NCBI GenBank assembly: GCA_016938535.1 | Contig: JAFGUL010000215.1 | Span: 1 to 35,801 of the forward strand | DNA from: Candidatus Delongbacteria bacterium | GTDB lineage: Bacteria; Delongbacteria; UBA4055 | Length of the DNA: 35,801 nt | Reading direction: 5' to 3' | Part shown: positions 16,333-24,801 of the stretch, piece by piece | Layout: every line of letters begins with the position of its first letter | How positions within the stretch are numbered: position 1 is the stretch's first letter | Translations under genes and position numbers: made by a program | The notes under the pieces: generated by a model | Database searches by the model: none | What the model was told of the DNA's origin: nothing | Seen by the model: the letters and a program-made list of their open reading frames with translations, nothing else

Positions 16333-19300
16333 ATGAAAAATCACGGTTATTATCGTTTCCCGACCGTGCAGGGAAAAACAGTTGTATTCGTAAGTGAAGA
16401 TGATCTCTGGTCCGTACCTCTAACAGGCGGAACTGCTTCAAGACTGACGGCCAATACTGCCGCTCTATCATCACCGAAACTTTCACCGGACGGAAAGTTC
16501 GTGGCATACTCCTCAGCAGAGGAAGGATATAGTGAGGTCTATGTTAAGTCCATGTCCGGCGGCGAACACAAAAGGCTGACTTTCTTCGGTGCAAGATCGA
16601 ATGTTCTCGGATGGTCTTCTGACGGAAAGTTCATTTATTTCGCAAGCAATTTCGCCCAGCCTTTTGACTCGAGCATTTATAGAATTTCTAAGGAAGGAGG
16701 TAGGGAAGAACTTGTACCTGCTGGTCACGCTAATCAGATATCATTCGGAAAGAAAGGCGTAGTGATAGCAAGACATGCCGGTGATCCTGCAAGATGGAAA
16801 AGATACAGAGGCGGAACTGCCGGGGAGATATGGATTGACGAAAAAGGAGACGGGAATTTTGTTCAGATACTTAAAGACCTTAAGTCGAACCTTGCATGCC
16901 CCATGTGGATTAATGACCGCATATATTTCATCTCAGACCATGAAGGCATCGGTAACATCTATTCATGCGATCTTAAGGGTAAAAATATTAAGAGACACTC
17001 GCATCATGATGAATTCTATGCTAGATTTGCTGACACTGACGGTAAGACCATTGTTTATCATGCCGGTGCGGACCTCTACAGGATCGATGTCGCTAAAAAT
17101 AAGAACGATAAGATCGAAATTGACTACATAAGCTCTCACACTCAGACTAACAGGAAGTTCATTGATGCGGCTCAATACCTCGAAGGCTGCGACATCAGTC
17201 CGAAGGGCACTCATCTGGCCGTAGCCTCAAGAGGAAAACTGGTTCATTTCGCCAACTGGTCAGGCGCTGTCATTCAGCACGGAAAAAAGGACGGAGTACG
17301 CTACAGGATGCCTTCATGGATGCATGACAGCAGACATTTCGTCGCGGTAACTGATGAAGTTGACGGCGAAGACAGGCTGATCATAGTGGACTCAGAAACG
17401 GGCAGAACAAGTCTTCTTAAAAATATCGAAACCGGCAGAGTAAGAGGATTGTTCCCTTCTCCCAAGACAGATCAGCTTATCGTCTGTAATCACCGGAACG
17501 AAATGTTTCTAATTGATACTAAGAAGAAAACTTCGAAACTTATCGATAAAAGTGAACATCATAGAATATTCAATGTAAGCTGGAGCCCTGACGCGAAGTG
17601 GATCACTTATGATTTTCTGAAAACGATGCAGAATGCTCTTGTCAAGGTTGCGGAAGTTTCAACAGGTAAAACATATGAGATCACCAAACCGGTAAAACAT
17701 GATATGAACCCGTCATTCTCATCGTGCGGAAAATACATCTTTTTCGTTGGTGCAAGAACCTTTTATCCGGTAAACGACGTGCTTCAGTTCGACCTTGAAT
17801 TCGTTAAAGCAGAAAAACTCTACGCTATACCGCTTCTGAAAGAAACCAGATCGCCTTTCATCCTGGATCCAAAATCACCGTCAGGAGATCAACCCGCAAA
17901 AGAAGATGATAAAAAGAAGAAAAGCAAAGACAAAAAAGACGACATTAACGTAAAAATAGACTTCGAGAACATTGAAAAAAGAGTAGTTGAATTTCCGATA
18001 TCCGCCAGTAACTACAGCTCAGTCGCTTCATATAAAAATCAGGTCTTATACATCGAATATCCGAGAACATGTACAGAATCTGAAGGAGACGGAGGCTGGG
18101 GCGAAGGTAAACCCGATGCAATTCTAAAAGTATTTAATTTCGATGATATGAAGCCCGATACTCTGATCGAAGGAATTTCTGATTTCAAACTAAGTCTGAC
18201 AGGCGATACAATGCTCGTCCGCAAAGGTCATGAGCTCAGTGTTTACAAAACAGGTTCAAAACCTGACGATAAAGCTAAGGATAAATTTTCTGTCCAGGGC
18301 GGAGGGATCGATCTTTCAAGGGTTAAGATAGGCATTATACCGAGAGAAGAATGGAAACAGATGTACAGAGAGGCGTGGCTGCTGCAGAGAGAGCATTTCT
18401 GGACTCCCGATATGAGCAAAATCGACTGGACAAAGGTGTTTAAAAGATACTTCCCGCTGACCGACAGAGTTGGAAGCAGAGGAGAATTCTCGGACCTGAT
18501 CTGGGAAATGCAGGGTGAACTGGGTACATCCCACTGTTATGAATTCATGGGTGATTACAGAAGATCGAGAACTTACTCTATTGGAAAACTTGGTTGCGGG
18601 TACAAGCTTTCGAAAGACGGCAAATATTTCACCTTCGACAATATTATCTACGGTGAATCCGGAGACCCTAACGAAGTTTCCCCTCTTCTCGCTCCCGGTG
18701 TTAATCTGAAAAACGGAGATATGCTTATTGCTGTCAACGGGACCAAAGTCGATAAGAACACTCATCCGAGAGAGCTTCTCGTCAATTATCCCGGTCAGGA
18801 AGTTTCACTTACAGTCAAAAGTAAGAATGACAAAAAAGAGAGAGAAGTTACTGTTAAAACCCTTAACGGAGAGAACAGACTGCTTTACAGGAACTGGGTA
18901 GAAAAGAACAGAGAATATGTTCATAAGGCAGGAAAGGGAAAAGTCGGATATATCCACATTCCGAATATGGGCAATGACGGATTTGCAGAATTCCACAGAA
19001 CTTACCTTTCCGAATACAGATACGATGCCCTTGTCGTGGATGTAAGATATAATGGAGGCGGTTATGTGTCTCAGCTTCTGCTTGAAAAACTAAACAGAAA
19101 AATAATAGGATACGATACGATCAGATGGTCGAAAGAACCTGATTCATACCCGGGTGAAGCGGTTCACGGACCGATCGTTGCCCTGACTAACGAGTTCGCC
19201 GGATCGGACGGGGATATATTCAGTCACTCGTTCAAGCTGATGAAGATCGGTAAACTCATCGGAAAAAGGACTTGGGGAGGTGTGATCGGTATAAACGGGC

Positions 19301-19566
19301 AGTATTCGCTTGTTGACGGAACTATTACGACTCAGCCGGAATATTCATTCTGGTTCAAAGATGTGGGCTGGGGTGTTGAGAACTACGGTACCGATCCAGA
19401 TATTGAGATCGACAATAAACCTCAGGACTATGTAAAAGGAACCGACACTCAGCTTGACAAGGCTATAGAAGTGGTTCTTGCTGAGCTTAAGAAGAATCCG
19501 GTTAAGAAACCCAAGCTCGACAAGCGTCCGAATCTGGCGCTGCCTAAACTGCCTAAAGCGAAGTAA
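16333..19566 (+). CDS. tricorn-type serine protease (peptidase family S41)
   Basis: A 1077-residue giant protease, the usual size for tricorn. The N-terminal half is built of beta-propeller repeats with the WD40-like pattern (SPKLSPDGKFVAYSS, SWSPDAKWITYD, NPSFSSCGKYIFFVG). A lysine- and aspartate-rich linker sits near residues 520-545, then the C1 domain, a PDZ-like domain (about 770-840) and the S41 catalytic core. Candidate catalytic residues, by analogy with the Thermoplasma enzyme, are Ser733-His734 in GTSHCYE, nucleophile Ser958 in AGSDGD and Glu1016 in VENYG; the spacing of the last two equals that in tricorn. No signal peptide is seen, so it is probably cytosolic and trims oligopeptides made by ATP-dependent proteases. 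It stands alone between its promoter and terminator. Confidence 0.93.
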   Translation: MKNHGYYRFPTVQGKTVVFVSEDDLWSVPLTGGTASRLTANTAALSSPKLSPDGKFVAYSSAEEGYSEVYVKSMSGGEHKRLTFFGARSNVLGWSSDGKFIYFASNFAQPFDSSIYRISKEGGREELVPAGHANQISFGKKGVVIARHAGDPARWKRYRGGTAGEIWIDEKGDGNFVQILKDLKSNLACPMWINDRIYFISDHEGIGNIYSCDLKGKNIKRHSHHDEFYARFADTDGKTIVYHAGADLYRIDVAKNKNDKIEIDYISSHTQTNRKFIDAAQYLEGCDISPKGTHLAVASRGKLVHFANWSGAVIQHGKKDGVRYRMPSWMHDSRHFVAVTDEVDGEDRLIIVDSETGRTSLLKNIETGRVRGLFPSPKTDQLIVCNHRNEMFLIDTKKKTSKLIDKSEHHRIFNVSWSPDAKWITYDFLKTMQNALVKVAEVSTGKTYEITKPVKHDMNPSFSSCGKYIFFVGARTFYPVNDVLQFDLEFVKAEKLYAIPLLKETRSPFILDPKSPSGDQPAKEDDKKKKSKDKKDDINVKIDFENIEKRVVEFPISASNYSSVASYKNQVLYIEYPRTCTESEGDGGWGEGKPDAILKVFNFDDMKPDTLIEGISDFKLSLTGDTMLVRKGHELSVYKTGSKPDDKAKDKFSVQGGGIDLSRVKIGIIPREEWKQMYREAWLLQREHFWTPDMSKIDWTKVFKRYFPLTDRVGSRGEFSDLIWEMQGELGTSHCYEFMGDYRRSRTYSIGKLGCGYKLSKDGKYFTFDNIIYGESGDPNEVSPLLAPGVNLKNGDMLIAVNGTKVDKNTHPRELLVNYPGQEVSLTVKSKNDKKEREVTVKTLNGENRLLYRNWVEKNREYVHKAGKGKVGYIHIPNMGNDGFAEFHRTYLSEYRYDALVVDVRYNGGGYVSQLLLEKLNRKIIGYDTIRWSKEPDSYPGEAVHGPIVALTNEFAGSDGDIFSHSFKLMKIGKLIGKRTWGGVIGINGQYSLVDGTITTQPEYSFWFKDVGWGVENYGTDPDIEIDNKPQDYVKGTDTQLDKAIEVVLAELKKNPVKKPKLDKRPNLALPKLPKAK

Positions 19567-19586
19567 AATAATCTTTTTTATTCAAG

Positions 19587-19615
19587 AAAAAGCGGGTTAA
19601 AATCCCGCTTTTTTT
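19587..19615 (+). terminator. rho-independent terminator of the tricorn gene
   Basis: AAAAAGCGGG (19587-19596), loop TTAAAAT, CCCGCTTTTT (19604-19613), continuing T residues to 19615; 20 bases after the stop codon. Confidence 0.92.
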
Positions 19616-19677
19616 ATTTTGTTTTAAGAACAAATCAGCGTAAATTTAGTTATAATTTAAAAACGGGGTTTTTTAAT

Positions 19678-20178
19678 ATGAAGAATATAATGCTGATAAT
19701 TTTGCTTACAATGTTACAGACAGCCTTCTCATCCGGAATAATCAGAGGTACTGTAATAAGTTTAGACAGCCTTGTTCTAACAGAAGCCAACATCACAATA
19801 ATCGGTACAAGTCTAGGTTCTGCGACAGATGAAACCGGAAAGTTCGTTATAAGAGGAGTTAAGGAAGGAAGGTATATACTCAAATGCTCTCACATCGGAT
19901 ACAGCGACGGTTTTGAACGGGGAGTCGAAGTAAAAAGCGACATGGTAACCGATTTATCTTTCATTCTCGAACCTATGGAATATCAGCTTCAGGCTATTGA
20001 AGTAGATAAACAGATGGACGATTTCGAATCGCTTCTAAAGACAAGAGACCTTTCTTCTTCGGAACTTTTCGTTCATCAGAGCGTAGTAATGCCTAAACCC
20101 AAAGGAAAGATCAGGGTAGATACCAGAGTCGGATTCTGGGAAAGATTCAGGCATTTTTTCCATAAAATGTTCAATTGA
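19678..20178 (+). CDS. secreted protein with CarboxypepD_reg-like domain
   Basis: A 166-residue exported protein. A signal peptide (about 1-19) is followed by a beta-sandwich of the carboxypeptidase regulatory-like kind: GTVISLDSLVLTEANITIIG, the hallmark GSATDETGKFVIRGVKEGRYILKCSHIGY, and DLSFILEPMEYQLQAIEV. Such domains are common at the N-terminus of TonB-dependent transporters and surface proteins in the FCB group, but here there is no barrel; only 55 further residues follow, ending in a basic/aromatic tail (RVGFWERFRHFFHKMFN). It leads an operon and may be transcribed from a TATAAT at 19651-19656, although no good -35 is seen. Its stop lies at the 5' edge of the DacB gene. Binding partner unknown. 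Confidence 0.8.
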   Translation: MKNIMLIILLTMLQTAFSSGIIRGTVISLDSLVLTEANITIIGTSLGSATDETGKFVIRGVKEGRYILKCSHIGYSDGFERGVEVKSDMVTDLSFILEPMEYQLQAIEVDKQMDDFESLLKTRDLSSSELFVHQSVVMPKPKGKIRVDTRVGFWERFRHFFHKMFN

Positions 20179-20183
20179 CCGAA

Positions 20184-21680
20184 ATGCTTAAGACATTAAA
20201 AATATTTCTGATCATCTCCTTATTTTTTTCCTGTGCAGGTCCCGGTGAGACCGTTAAAGACGATCATCCTGAGAAACCTCACAAAACTGAAATAAAAAAA
20301 AGAATTGTCGTTAAAGACATAAATGTTGCTGAACTTCCTAAAGAATTCGCTGTGATATCTGATCCGAGAAGCGGTCAGTGGTCTGTCGAATTTTACGACC
20401 TTGACGCAAAAGTGATACTGTTCGAGTATAACCGCAATAAAAACCTTCTTCCGGCTTCTAACCTCAAGCTTATAACCACTGCCGCAGCTCTAAAAGTATT
20501 GGGCCCTGACTACAGATTTAAAACAGAATTCTATACTGACGGATATATAGACAGAAAATTCAATCTGCTGAGCGGTAATCTATATGTCAGTGGTACCGGC
20601 GACCCGACTACTGCGGGTAATTTTTTAAAAGACAGAACTGCCAAAGACTTCGACCCTCTTATAAGCGAATTAAGGCTGTCCAGGGGAATAGACTATATCG
20701 AAGGGAAAATTTTAATACTCACTCCCTTCAAACAGGAAGAAGCTTTCGGAAAAGGATGGGACATAGACGATCTTCCGAGCTACTACGCAGCTCCGGTTTC
20801 GCCGCTTGTTTTCCACGAGAATCTGACTAAAGTAGTCATTAAAAACGGTAGAACGGAAGTAACACCTTTCTACCCGTTCAAATTCAGAAGAGACACTCTG
20901 CCCGAAATTAAAAAAGCAAGTTTTAACAGGATCATAGGTTCTGATTCTGTTATAGTAAAATCAAGTTTCAATAACTCATCTACCGGCTTCATCACTGTAA
21001 ATGATCCTGATAAATTTTACAGCCTCAATCTTAGATCACATCTGGAAGAAAATGATGTCCGGGTAATGGATAAAGATATTTCCCCTGCAGATACGACAAG
21101 ATTCCTTATATGTACTTTATACAGTGACAGCCTCTACAGGATCATAAATAAATGCAACGGTGAAAGCAATAACCTCTATGCCGAACAGATATTCCGCGAA
21201 ATGGCTGAAGTTTTCGCAAAGGACACTGCACTTACCGATTCGCTTGAAAAGATCGAACCTACTTATGACAACTTGATAAAGATAGCTTCTGATCTGTATA
21301 AACAAGTTTTCGGGATAGATAATTTTTCACTATGCGACGGCAGCGGACTATCTAGAATGAATTATTTTTCGGCGGATAAATTCGTTAAAGTACTTTCGTC
21401 TATGCTCGAAGACGACAATTTTGTTTCTTACCTTTCTTCATTTCCGCGACCTGGAACGAACGGCACTCTTGAGACTAAAATGATCCATCCTGACCTGCAG
21501 AACCGTCTTTTTGCAAAAACAGGTTCCATGACAGGAGTAAACGCTTTATCGGGTTACATTTACACAAAAAAAGGTAAAAGACTTGCGTTCTCTATTTTAA
21601 ATAACTATTACGATCTAAGCAGAAATAAAACTAATAATGCATTTGAAGACATACTTGTTTTTTTTGTAAACTACTATTAG
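20184..21680 (+). CDS. dacB: D-alanyl-D-alanine carboxypeptidase/endopeptidase, PBP4 (S13) family lipoprotein
   Basis: A 498-residue low-molecular-mass penicillin-binding protein that should trim or cleave peptidoglycan cross-links in the periplasm. The three active-site motifs are present: SNLK with Ser92 and Lys95, SNN with Ser328, and KTG starting at Lys445. The N-terminus MLKTLKIFLIISLFFSCAG carries a lipobox (FFSC), so the protein is a likely lipoprotein, unusual for classical PBP4. An in-frame TTG at 20175 overlaps the previous stop, but neither start has a clear Shine-Dalgarno; the ATG at 20184 gives a good signal peptide. It belongs to the 19678-24147 operon, seven bases ahead of the alcohol dehydrogenase gene. 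Confidence 0.9.
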   Translation: MLKTLKIFLIISLFFSCAGPGETVKDDHPEKPHKTEIKKRIVVKDINVAELPKEFAVISDPRSGQWSVEFYDLDAKVILFEYNRNKNLLPASNLKLITTAAALKVLGPDYRFKTEFYTDGYIDRKFNLLSGNLYVSGTGDPTTAGNFLKDRTAKDFDPLISELRLSRGIDYIEGKILILTPFKQEEAFGKGWDIDDLPSYYAAPVSPLVFHENLTKVVIKNGRTEVTPFYPFKFRRDTLPEIKKASFNRIIGSDSVIVKSSFNNSSTGFITVNDPDKFYSLNLRSHLEENDVRVMDKDISPADTTRFLICTLYSDSLYRIINKCNGESNNLYAEQIFREMAEVFAKDTALTDSLEKIEPTYDNLIKIASDLYKQVFGIDNFSLCDGSGLSRMNYFSADKFVKVLSSMLEDDNFVSYLSSFPRPGTNGTLETKMIHPDLQNRLFAKTGSMTGVNALSGYIYTKKGKRLAFSILNNYYDLSRNKTNNAFEDILVFFVNYY

Positions 21681-21687
21681 GAGAAAT

Positions 21688-22860
21688 ATGCTTAATTTCA
21701 CGATGTCGCTTCCTACTGAAGTATATTTCGGTAAGGATATGATCGAAGGGCTAAAAGATTATATTAATAAATTCGGAGGAACGAGAGTTCTACTTGCTTA
21801 TGGCGGAGGAAGCATTAAGAATAACGGAGTTTATGATAAGATCGTAACTATACTGAATGAGAACAGGATCTTTTTTAAAGAGCTTTCAGGCATAAAACCT
21901 AATCCGAGGATCTCGAGCGTAAGAGAGGGTGTTAAGATCATTCGGGAGAACAGTCTGGATTTTATTCTGGCGGCAGGCGGGGGCAGCGTCATTGACGCGT
22001 GCAAGGGAATGGCGGCGGGAGCGGTTTACGACGGCGACCCGTGGGACTTTTACCTTCGCAAAGCGAAGCTTGATGCAAAACCGTTACCTCTAGGCGTGAT
22101 CCTCACACTCGCCGCGACAGGTTCGGAAACGAACTGGGGCTCAGTCGTTTCCGACGACGAGACTGAACGGAAACTGCCGTTCAGACATGAGTCCCTCCGG
22201 CCGAAATTCGCCGTACTTGACCCGACCTTTACTTACACCGTGCCTGCATACCACACAGCCGCGGGCATCGTTGATATCATGGCGCACGTTTTTGAGCAGT
22301 ACTTCAGCCCGACTAAAAGCGCATACATTTCAGACAGACTGTCCGAAGCTGTCATGAAAACCGTCATTCATTATGCACCTATCGTGATGGAACAACCGGA
22401 AAATTACGAAGCTCGTGCGAACATCGTTTGGGCAGGCACGCTCGCGCTGAACCAGCTTCTTACCTACGGTAAAATGACAGACTGGGCAACTCACATGATC
22501 GAGCACGAGGTCAGCGCTATCTATGACATCAGCCACGGCGCCGGACTGGCTGTGCTCTTCCCCAACTGGATGAAGTACGTTCTCGACGACGACACACAGC
22601 CCAAATTCGTTGAATACGCAAAAAATGTCTGGAACACTTCTCCAGACGAAAAAAATGACTTTGAAATCGCAATGGAAGGAATTGACAGAACTTCAGAATT
22701 CTTCTCTTCTCTCGGGATGCCCTCTGCCCTGTCTGAATTCAAGATCGATGATTCAAGGCTGGATGAAATGGCAGAAAAAGCCGTCGCGTTCGGAGATCTT
22801 GGATCCTTCAGAAAATTAGGAATAAATGATGTTCTGGAAATACTTAAAATGAGTTTGTAA
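21688..22860 (+). CDS. iron-containing alcohol dehydrogenase (YqhD/butanol dehydrogenase-like)
   Basis: A 390-residue group III alcohol dehydrogenase that interconverts aldehydes and alcohols with NAD(P)H. The cofactor loop GGGSVIDACKGMAAGA and the LTLAATGSETN segment are typical. The metal ligands are in place: Asp196 and His200 in GIVDIMAHVFEQY, His269 in WATHMIEHE and His283 in DISHGAGLAVL, with the 14-residue gap found in YqhD. YqhD-like members detoxify reactive aldehydes such as those from lipid peroxidation, which could be the role here, but substrates are not predictable. The middle of this gene is more GC-rich than its flanks. GGAG precedes the ATG. It is followed after 12 bases by a YciI-type gene. 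Confidence 0.93.
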   Translation: MLNFTMSLPTEVYFGKDMIEGLKDYINKFGGTRVLLAYGGGSIKNNGVYDKIVTILNENRIFFKELSGIKPNPRISSVREGVKIIRENSLDFILAAGGGSVIDACKGMAAGAVYDGDPWDFYLRKAKLDAKPLPLGVILTLAATGSETNWGSVVSDDETERKLPFRHESLRPKFAVLDPTFTYTVPAYHTAAGIVDIMAHVFEQYFSPTKSAYISDRLSEAVMKTVIHYAPIVMEQPENYEARANIVWAGTLALNQLLTYGKMTDWATHMIEHEVSAIYDISHGAGLAVLFPNWMKYVLDDDTQPKFVEYAKNVWNTSPDEKNDFEIAMEGIDRTSEFFSSLGMPSALSEFKIDDSRLDEMAEKAVAFGDLGSFRKLGINDVLEILKMSL

Positions 22861-22872
22861 GAGAATATAGTA

Positions 22873-23262
22873 ATGACTGAATTCGATAAAGACCAAGCCT
22901 TGAAATTAGGCGCAGACAAATACGGAATGAAAAAGTATGTCATGGCTTTTTTGAAAAGAGGACCGAACAGACCTTCCGACCCGCAAAAATCTGAAGAACT
23001 TCAGAGAGCGCACTTGGACAACATCGGCAGAATGGCGCAACAAGGAAAACTCGTAATAGCCGGACCATTTCTGGACAACGGAGATCTTCGCGGCATTTAC
23101 ATTTTCAACGTAAACTCTATAGAGGAAGCCGAAGAACTTACGAACACTGATCCTGCGATCATATACGGCAGCCTAGTTATGGAACTCAAAGAATGGTACG
23201 GATCAGCAGCTCTCATGGCTGTGAATGGGATTCATAAAGAGATCGCGGAAGAAGAAATCTAA
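22873..23262 (+). CDS. YciI-like (YCII domain) protein
   Basis: A 129-residue soluble protein with a dimeric alpha/beta ferredoxin-like YCII domain: YVMAFLKRGPNR, HLDNIGRMAQQGKLVIAGPF, LRGIYIFNVNSIEEAEEL and DPAIIYGSLVMELKEWYG. The conserved histidine in RAHLDNI and the Asp of the TDPA turn are the residues usually proposed for an active site, though YciI proteins have no well established reaction. About fifteen residues precede the domain. It sits in the envelope/redox operon, 12 bases after the alcohol dehydrogenase and 15 before a lipoprotein gene. The family is clear; the function is not known. Confidence 0.88.
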   Translation: MTEFDKDQALKLGADKYGMKKYVMAFLKRGPNRPSDPQKSEELQRAHLDNIGRMAQQGKLVIAGPFLDNGDLRGIYIFNVNSIEEAEELTNTDPAIIYGSLVMELKEWYGSAALMAVNGIHKEIAEEEI

Positions 23263-23277
23263 CTTTGGGAGGAGAGT

Positions 23278-24147
23278 ATGAAGTATTCAGCAATGAGGAT
23301 AATTCTATCAGCATTAATTACATTATCGATCTTAAACTGCACAAAAGACGACGACCCTGATTTTCTTGATCTGCCTGATAAATTCCCTTTATCTGTAGGA
23401 AATAAATGGGATTATAACAGAACTGTCAAACTTATGTACAAACCTGACAGTACCGCAGTGGGAATGAACACCGCTTATACAGATTCTACAATAGAACTCT
23501 CAGATATATTTTCTGAAGCTTTAAAGGACACGGTGCTCGAGGACACTATTTCTGTTATTATGGTGAAAAGTATAGAGATACCTGTCAACGGGAAACAAGA
23601 TATCGAAGGCGGTACGGATTTTTATCGAAATAAAGAAGATGGCTTTTACGAATATATTCATTCAACGCTAAAACAATCAGAATATAATCCTAAAACAAAA
23701 ATTCTGTATAAAAATAAACAGTATAATAGTCTTGAAGAATTGAAAGACGTTCTCGGTCTAACTATGATAAGGGATATAGCTAAACAAAAAGATATGTTTA
23801 GAGAATATAAATCCATCGAATATCCTATTGAGATCGGGAATGAATGGGATGCAGGAAGTATTGCCAATACATTTACTAAAATAAAAAAAGTAATAGGCAG
23901 GGAAATAATTGAATTTTCAGAAGATGAATTTGAAGTTTACAAAATCCAGACTTTCTGGGACTGGGATGAAGATGGAGTTTGGGAAGAAGATGTCAAATCT
24001 GTATTATACTTATCAAAATACGGCTTTGTAAAAACCAGATTTGAACTCTGGAACTTGGCTCATACTGATGAATTTAATAACATAATCGATTATTTTGATG
24101 TATTGGAAGAAGAAGTGTTAACTGATTACGATGTTGCACTGGAGTGA
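23278..24147 (+). CDS. lipoprotein of unknown function
   Basis: A 289-residue exported protein. A basic N-terminus and hydrophobic stretch lead to ILNC at residues 18-21, a lipobox, followed by Thr-Lys-Asp-Asp-Asp, so it is probably anchored to a membrane. The mature part has two similar motifs, FPLSVGNKWDYNR near residue 37 and YPIEIGNEWDAGS near 182, a pattern seen in many uncharacterised FCB lipoproteins in which a beta-rich domain is repeated; the halves may be related. It is acidic and lacks any enzyme motif known to me. GGGAGGAGAG is a strong ribosome binding site. It is the last gene of the operon, just ahead of the toxin-antitoxin promoter. Confidence 0.8.
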   Translation: MKYSAMRIILSALITLSILNCTKDDDPDFLDLPDKFPLSVGNKWDYNRTVKLMYKPDSTAVGMNTAYTDSTIELSDIFSEALKDTVLEDTISVIMVKSIEIPVNGKQDIEGGTDFYRNKEDGFYEYIHSTLKQSEYNPKTKILYKNKQYNSLEELKDVLGLTMIRDIAKQKDMFREYKSIEYPIEIGNEWDAGSIANTFTKIKKVIGREIIEFSEDEFEVYKIQTFWDWDEDGVWEEDVKSVLYLSKYGFVKTRFELWNLAHTDEFNNIIDYFDVLEEEVLTDYDVALE

Positions 24148-24157
24148 ACAATATAAC

Positions 24158-24206
24158 TTGTCATACTTGACAAACATACTTTTTGTATGTATATTTCGTA
24201 TATACA
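24158..24206 (+). promoter_or_regulatory. toxin-antitoxin promoter with three nested operator palindromes
   Basis: Promoter TTGACA (24167-24172), exactly 17 bases, TATATT (24190-24195). Three perfect inverted repeats cover it: TTGTCA-TACT-TGACAA (24158-24173) over the -35, ACATAC-TTTTT-GTATGT (24174-24190) filling the spacer, and TGTATAT-TTCGT-ATATACA (24188-24206) over the -10. This is what autorepression by an antitoxin or antitoxin-toxin complex would need. Confidence 0.8.
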
Positions 24207-24219
24207 AAAGGAGGCTATA

Positions 24220-24450
24220 ATGAAAACTTTGTCATTTAAAATCGAAGACGCTATTCTTCAAGAAACGGATAAAATTCTTGAAAGCTTGAGAAAGCCCAGA
24301 AACAGATACATAAACGAAGCCGTCGAAAATTATAACAAGATGCAAAAAAGAACTTTGATCGAGAAAATGCTTTCTGGTGAATCGAAACTTGTAAGAAAAG
24401 AATCTCTCAGAGTGCTGAAAGAATTCGAGGACATGAATGAAGAAAATTAA
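24220..24450 (+). CDS. MazE-type antitoxin (ribbon-helix-helix-like)
   Basis: A 76-residue antitoxin. The first 45 residues (MKTLSFKIEDAILQETDKIL, then KPRNRYINEAVENYNK) have the strand-helix-helix pattern of a ribbon-helix-helix DNA-binding domain; the charged C-terminal tail should wrap and inhibit the toxin. The frame is open further upstream, but the ATG at 24220 has AAAGGAGG just before it and falls downstream of the promoter -10, so the longer form is not credible. Its end overlaps the toxin start by 14 bases, the usual coupled arrangement. It probably represses its own promoter through the palindromes at 24158-24206. Sequence-level identity to a named antitoxin family was not checked. 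Confidence 0.85.
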   Translation: MKTLSFKIEDAILQETDKILESLRKPRNRYINEAVENYNKMQKRTLIEKMLSGESKLVRKESLRVLKEFEDMNEEN

Positions 24451-24787
24451 ACGGCTGGAGATATGGATAGCAGATTTGAGCCCACAAATAGGCACAGAAC
24501 CTGGTAAAACGAGACCTGTAATAATAATTCAAACTGATCTTATGAATAGTATCCCGCATCCTTCAACGATCATCTGTCCTATCACAACAAAAGTTGAAAC
24601 AAAATCTGATATATTACGGATCCATTTAAAAAAAGGCGAAGGAAATGTTCTACAGGACTGCGATATTATGATAGATCAGATTCGGGCAATAGATAATAAT
24701 AGACTTGTCAGAAAAGTCGGAGAATTGCCTCAGGAACTTATTCATAAAATGATAGATAGTATTAAAATTGTTTTAGATATTGAATAA
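24437..24787 (+). CDS. MazF/PemK-family mRNA endoribonuclease toxin
   Basis: A 116-residue toxin of the MazF type. Family marks: RLEIWIADLSPQIGTEPGKTRPVIIIQTD near the N-terminus, with the conserved Arg-Pro after the S1-S2 loop, PSTIICPITTK, the strand DCDIMIDQIRAIDNNRLVRKVG, and a C-terminal helix. MazF enzymes cut single-stranded mRNA at short specific sites and slow growth until the antitoxin returns. The GDI-like start of the family is IWI here, and the Thr of PIT is kept. It overlaps the antitoxin reading frame, so it is made in lower amount. The ankyrin gene begins 14 bases later and may be read from the same transcript. Confidence 0.93.
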   Translation: MKKIKRLEIWIADLSPQIGTEPGKTRPVIIIQTDLMNSIPHPSTIICPITTKVETKSDILRIHLKKGEGNVLQDCDIMIDQIRAIDNNRLVRKVGELPQELIHKMIDSIKIVLDIE

Positions 24788-24801
24788 ATTGCAGGATTAA
24801 C

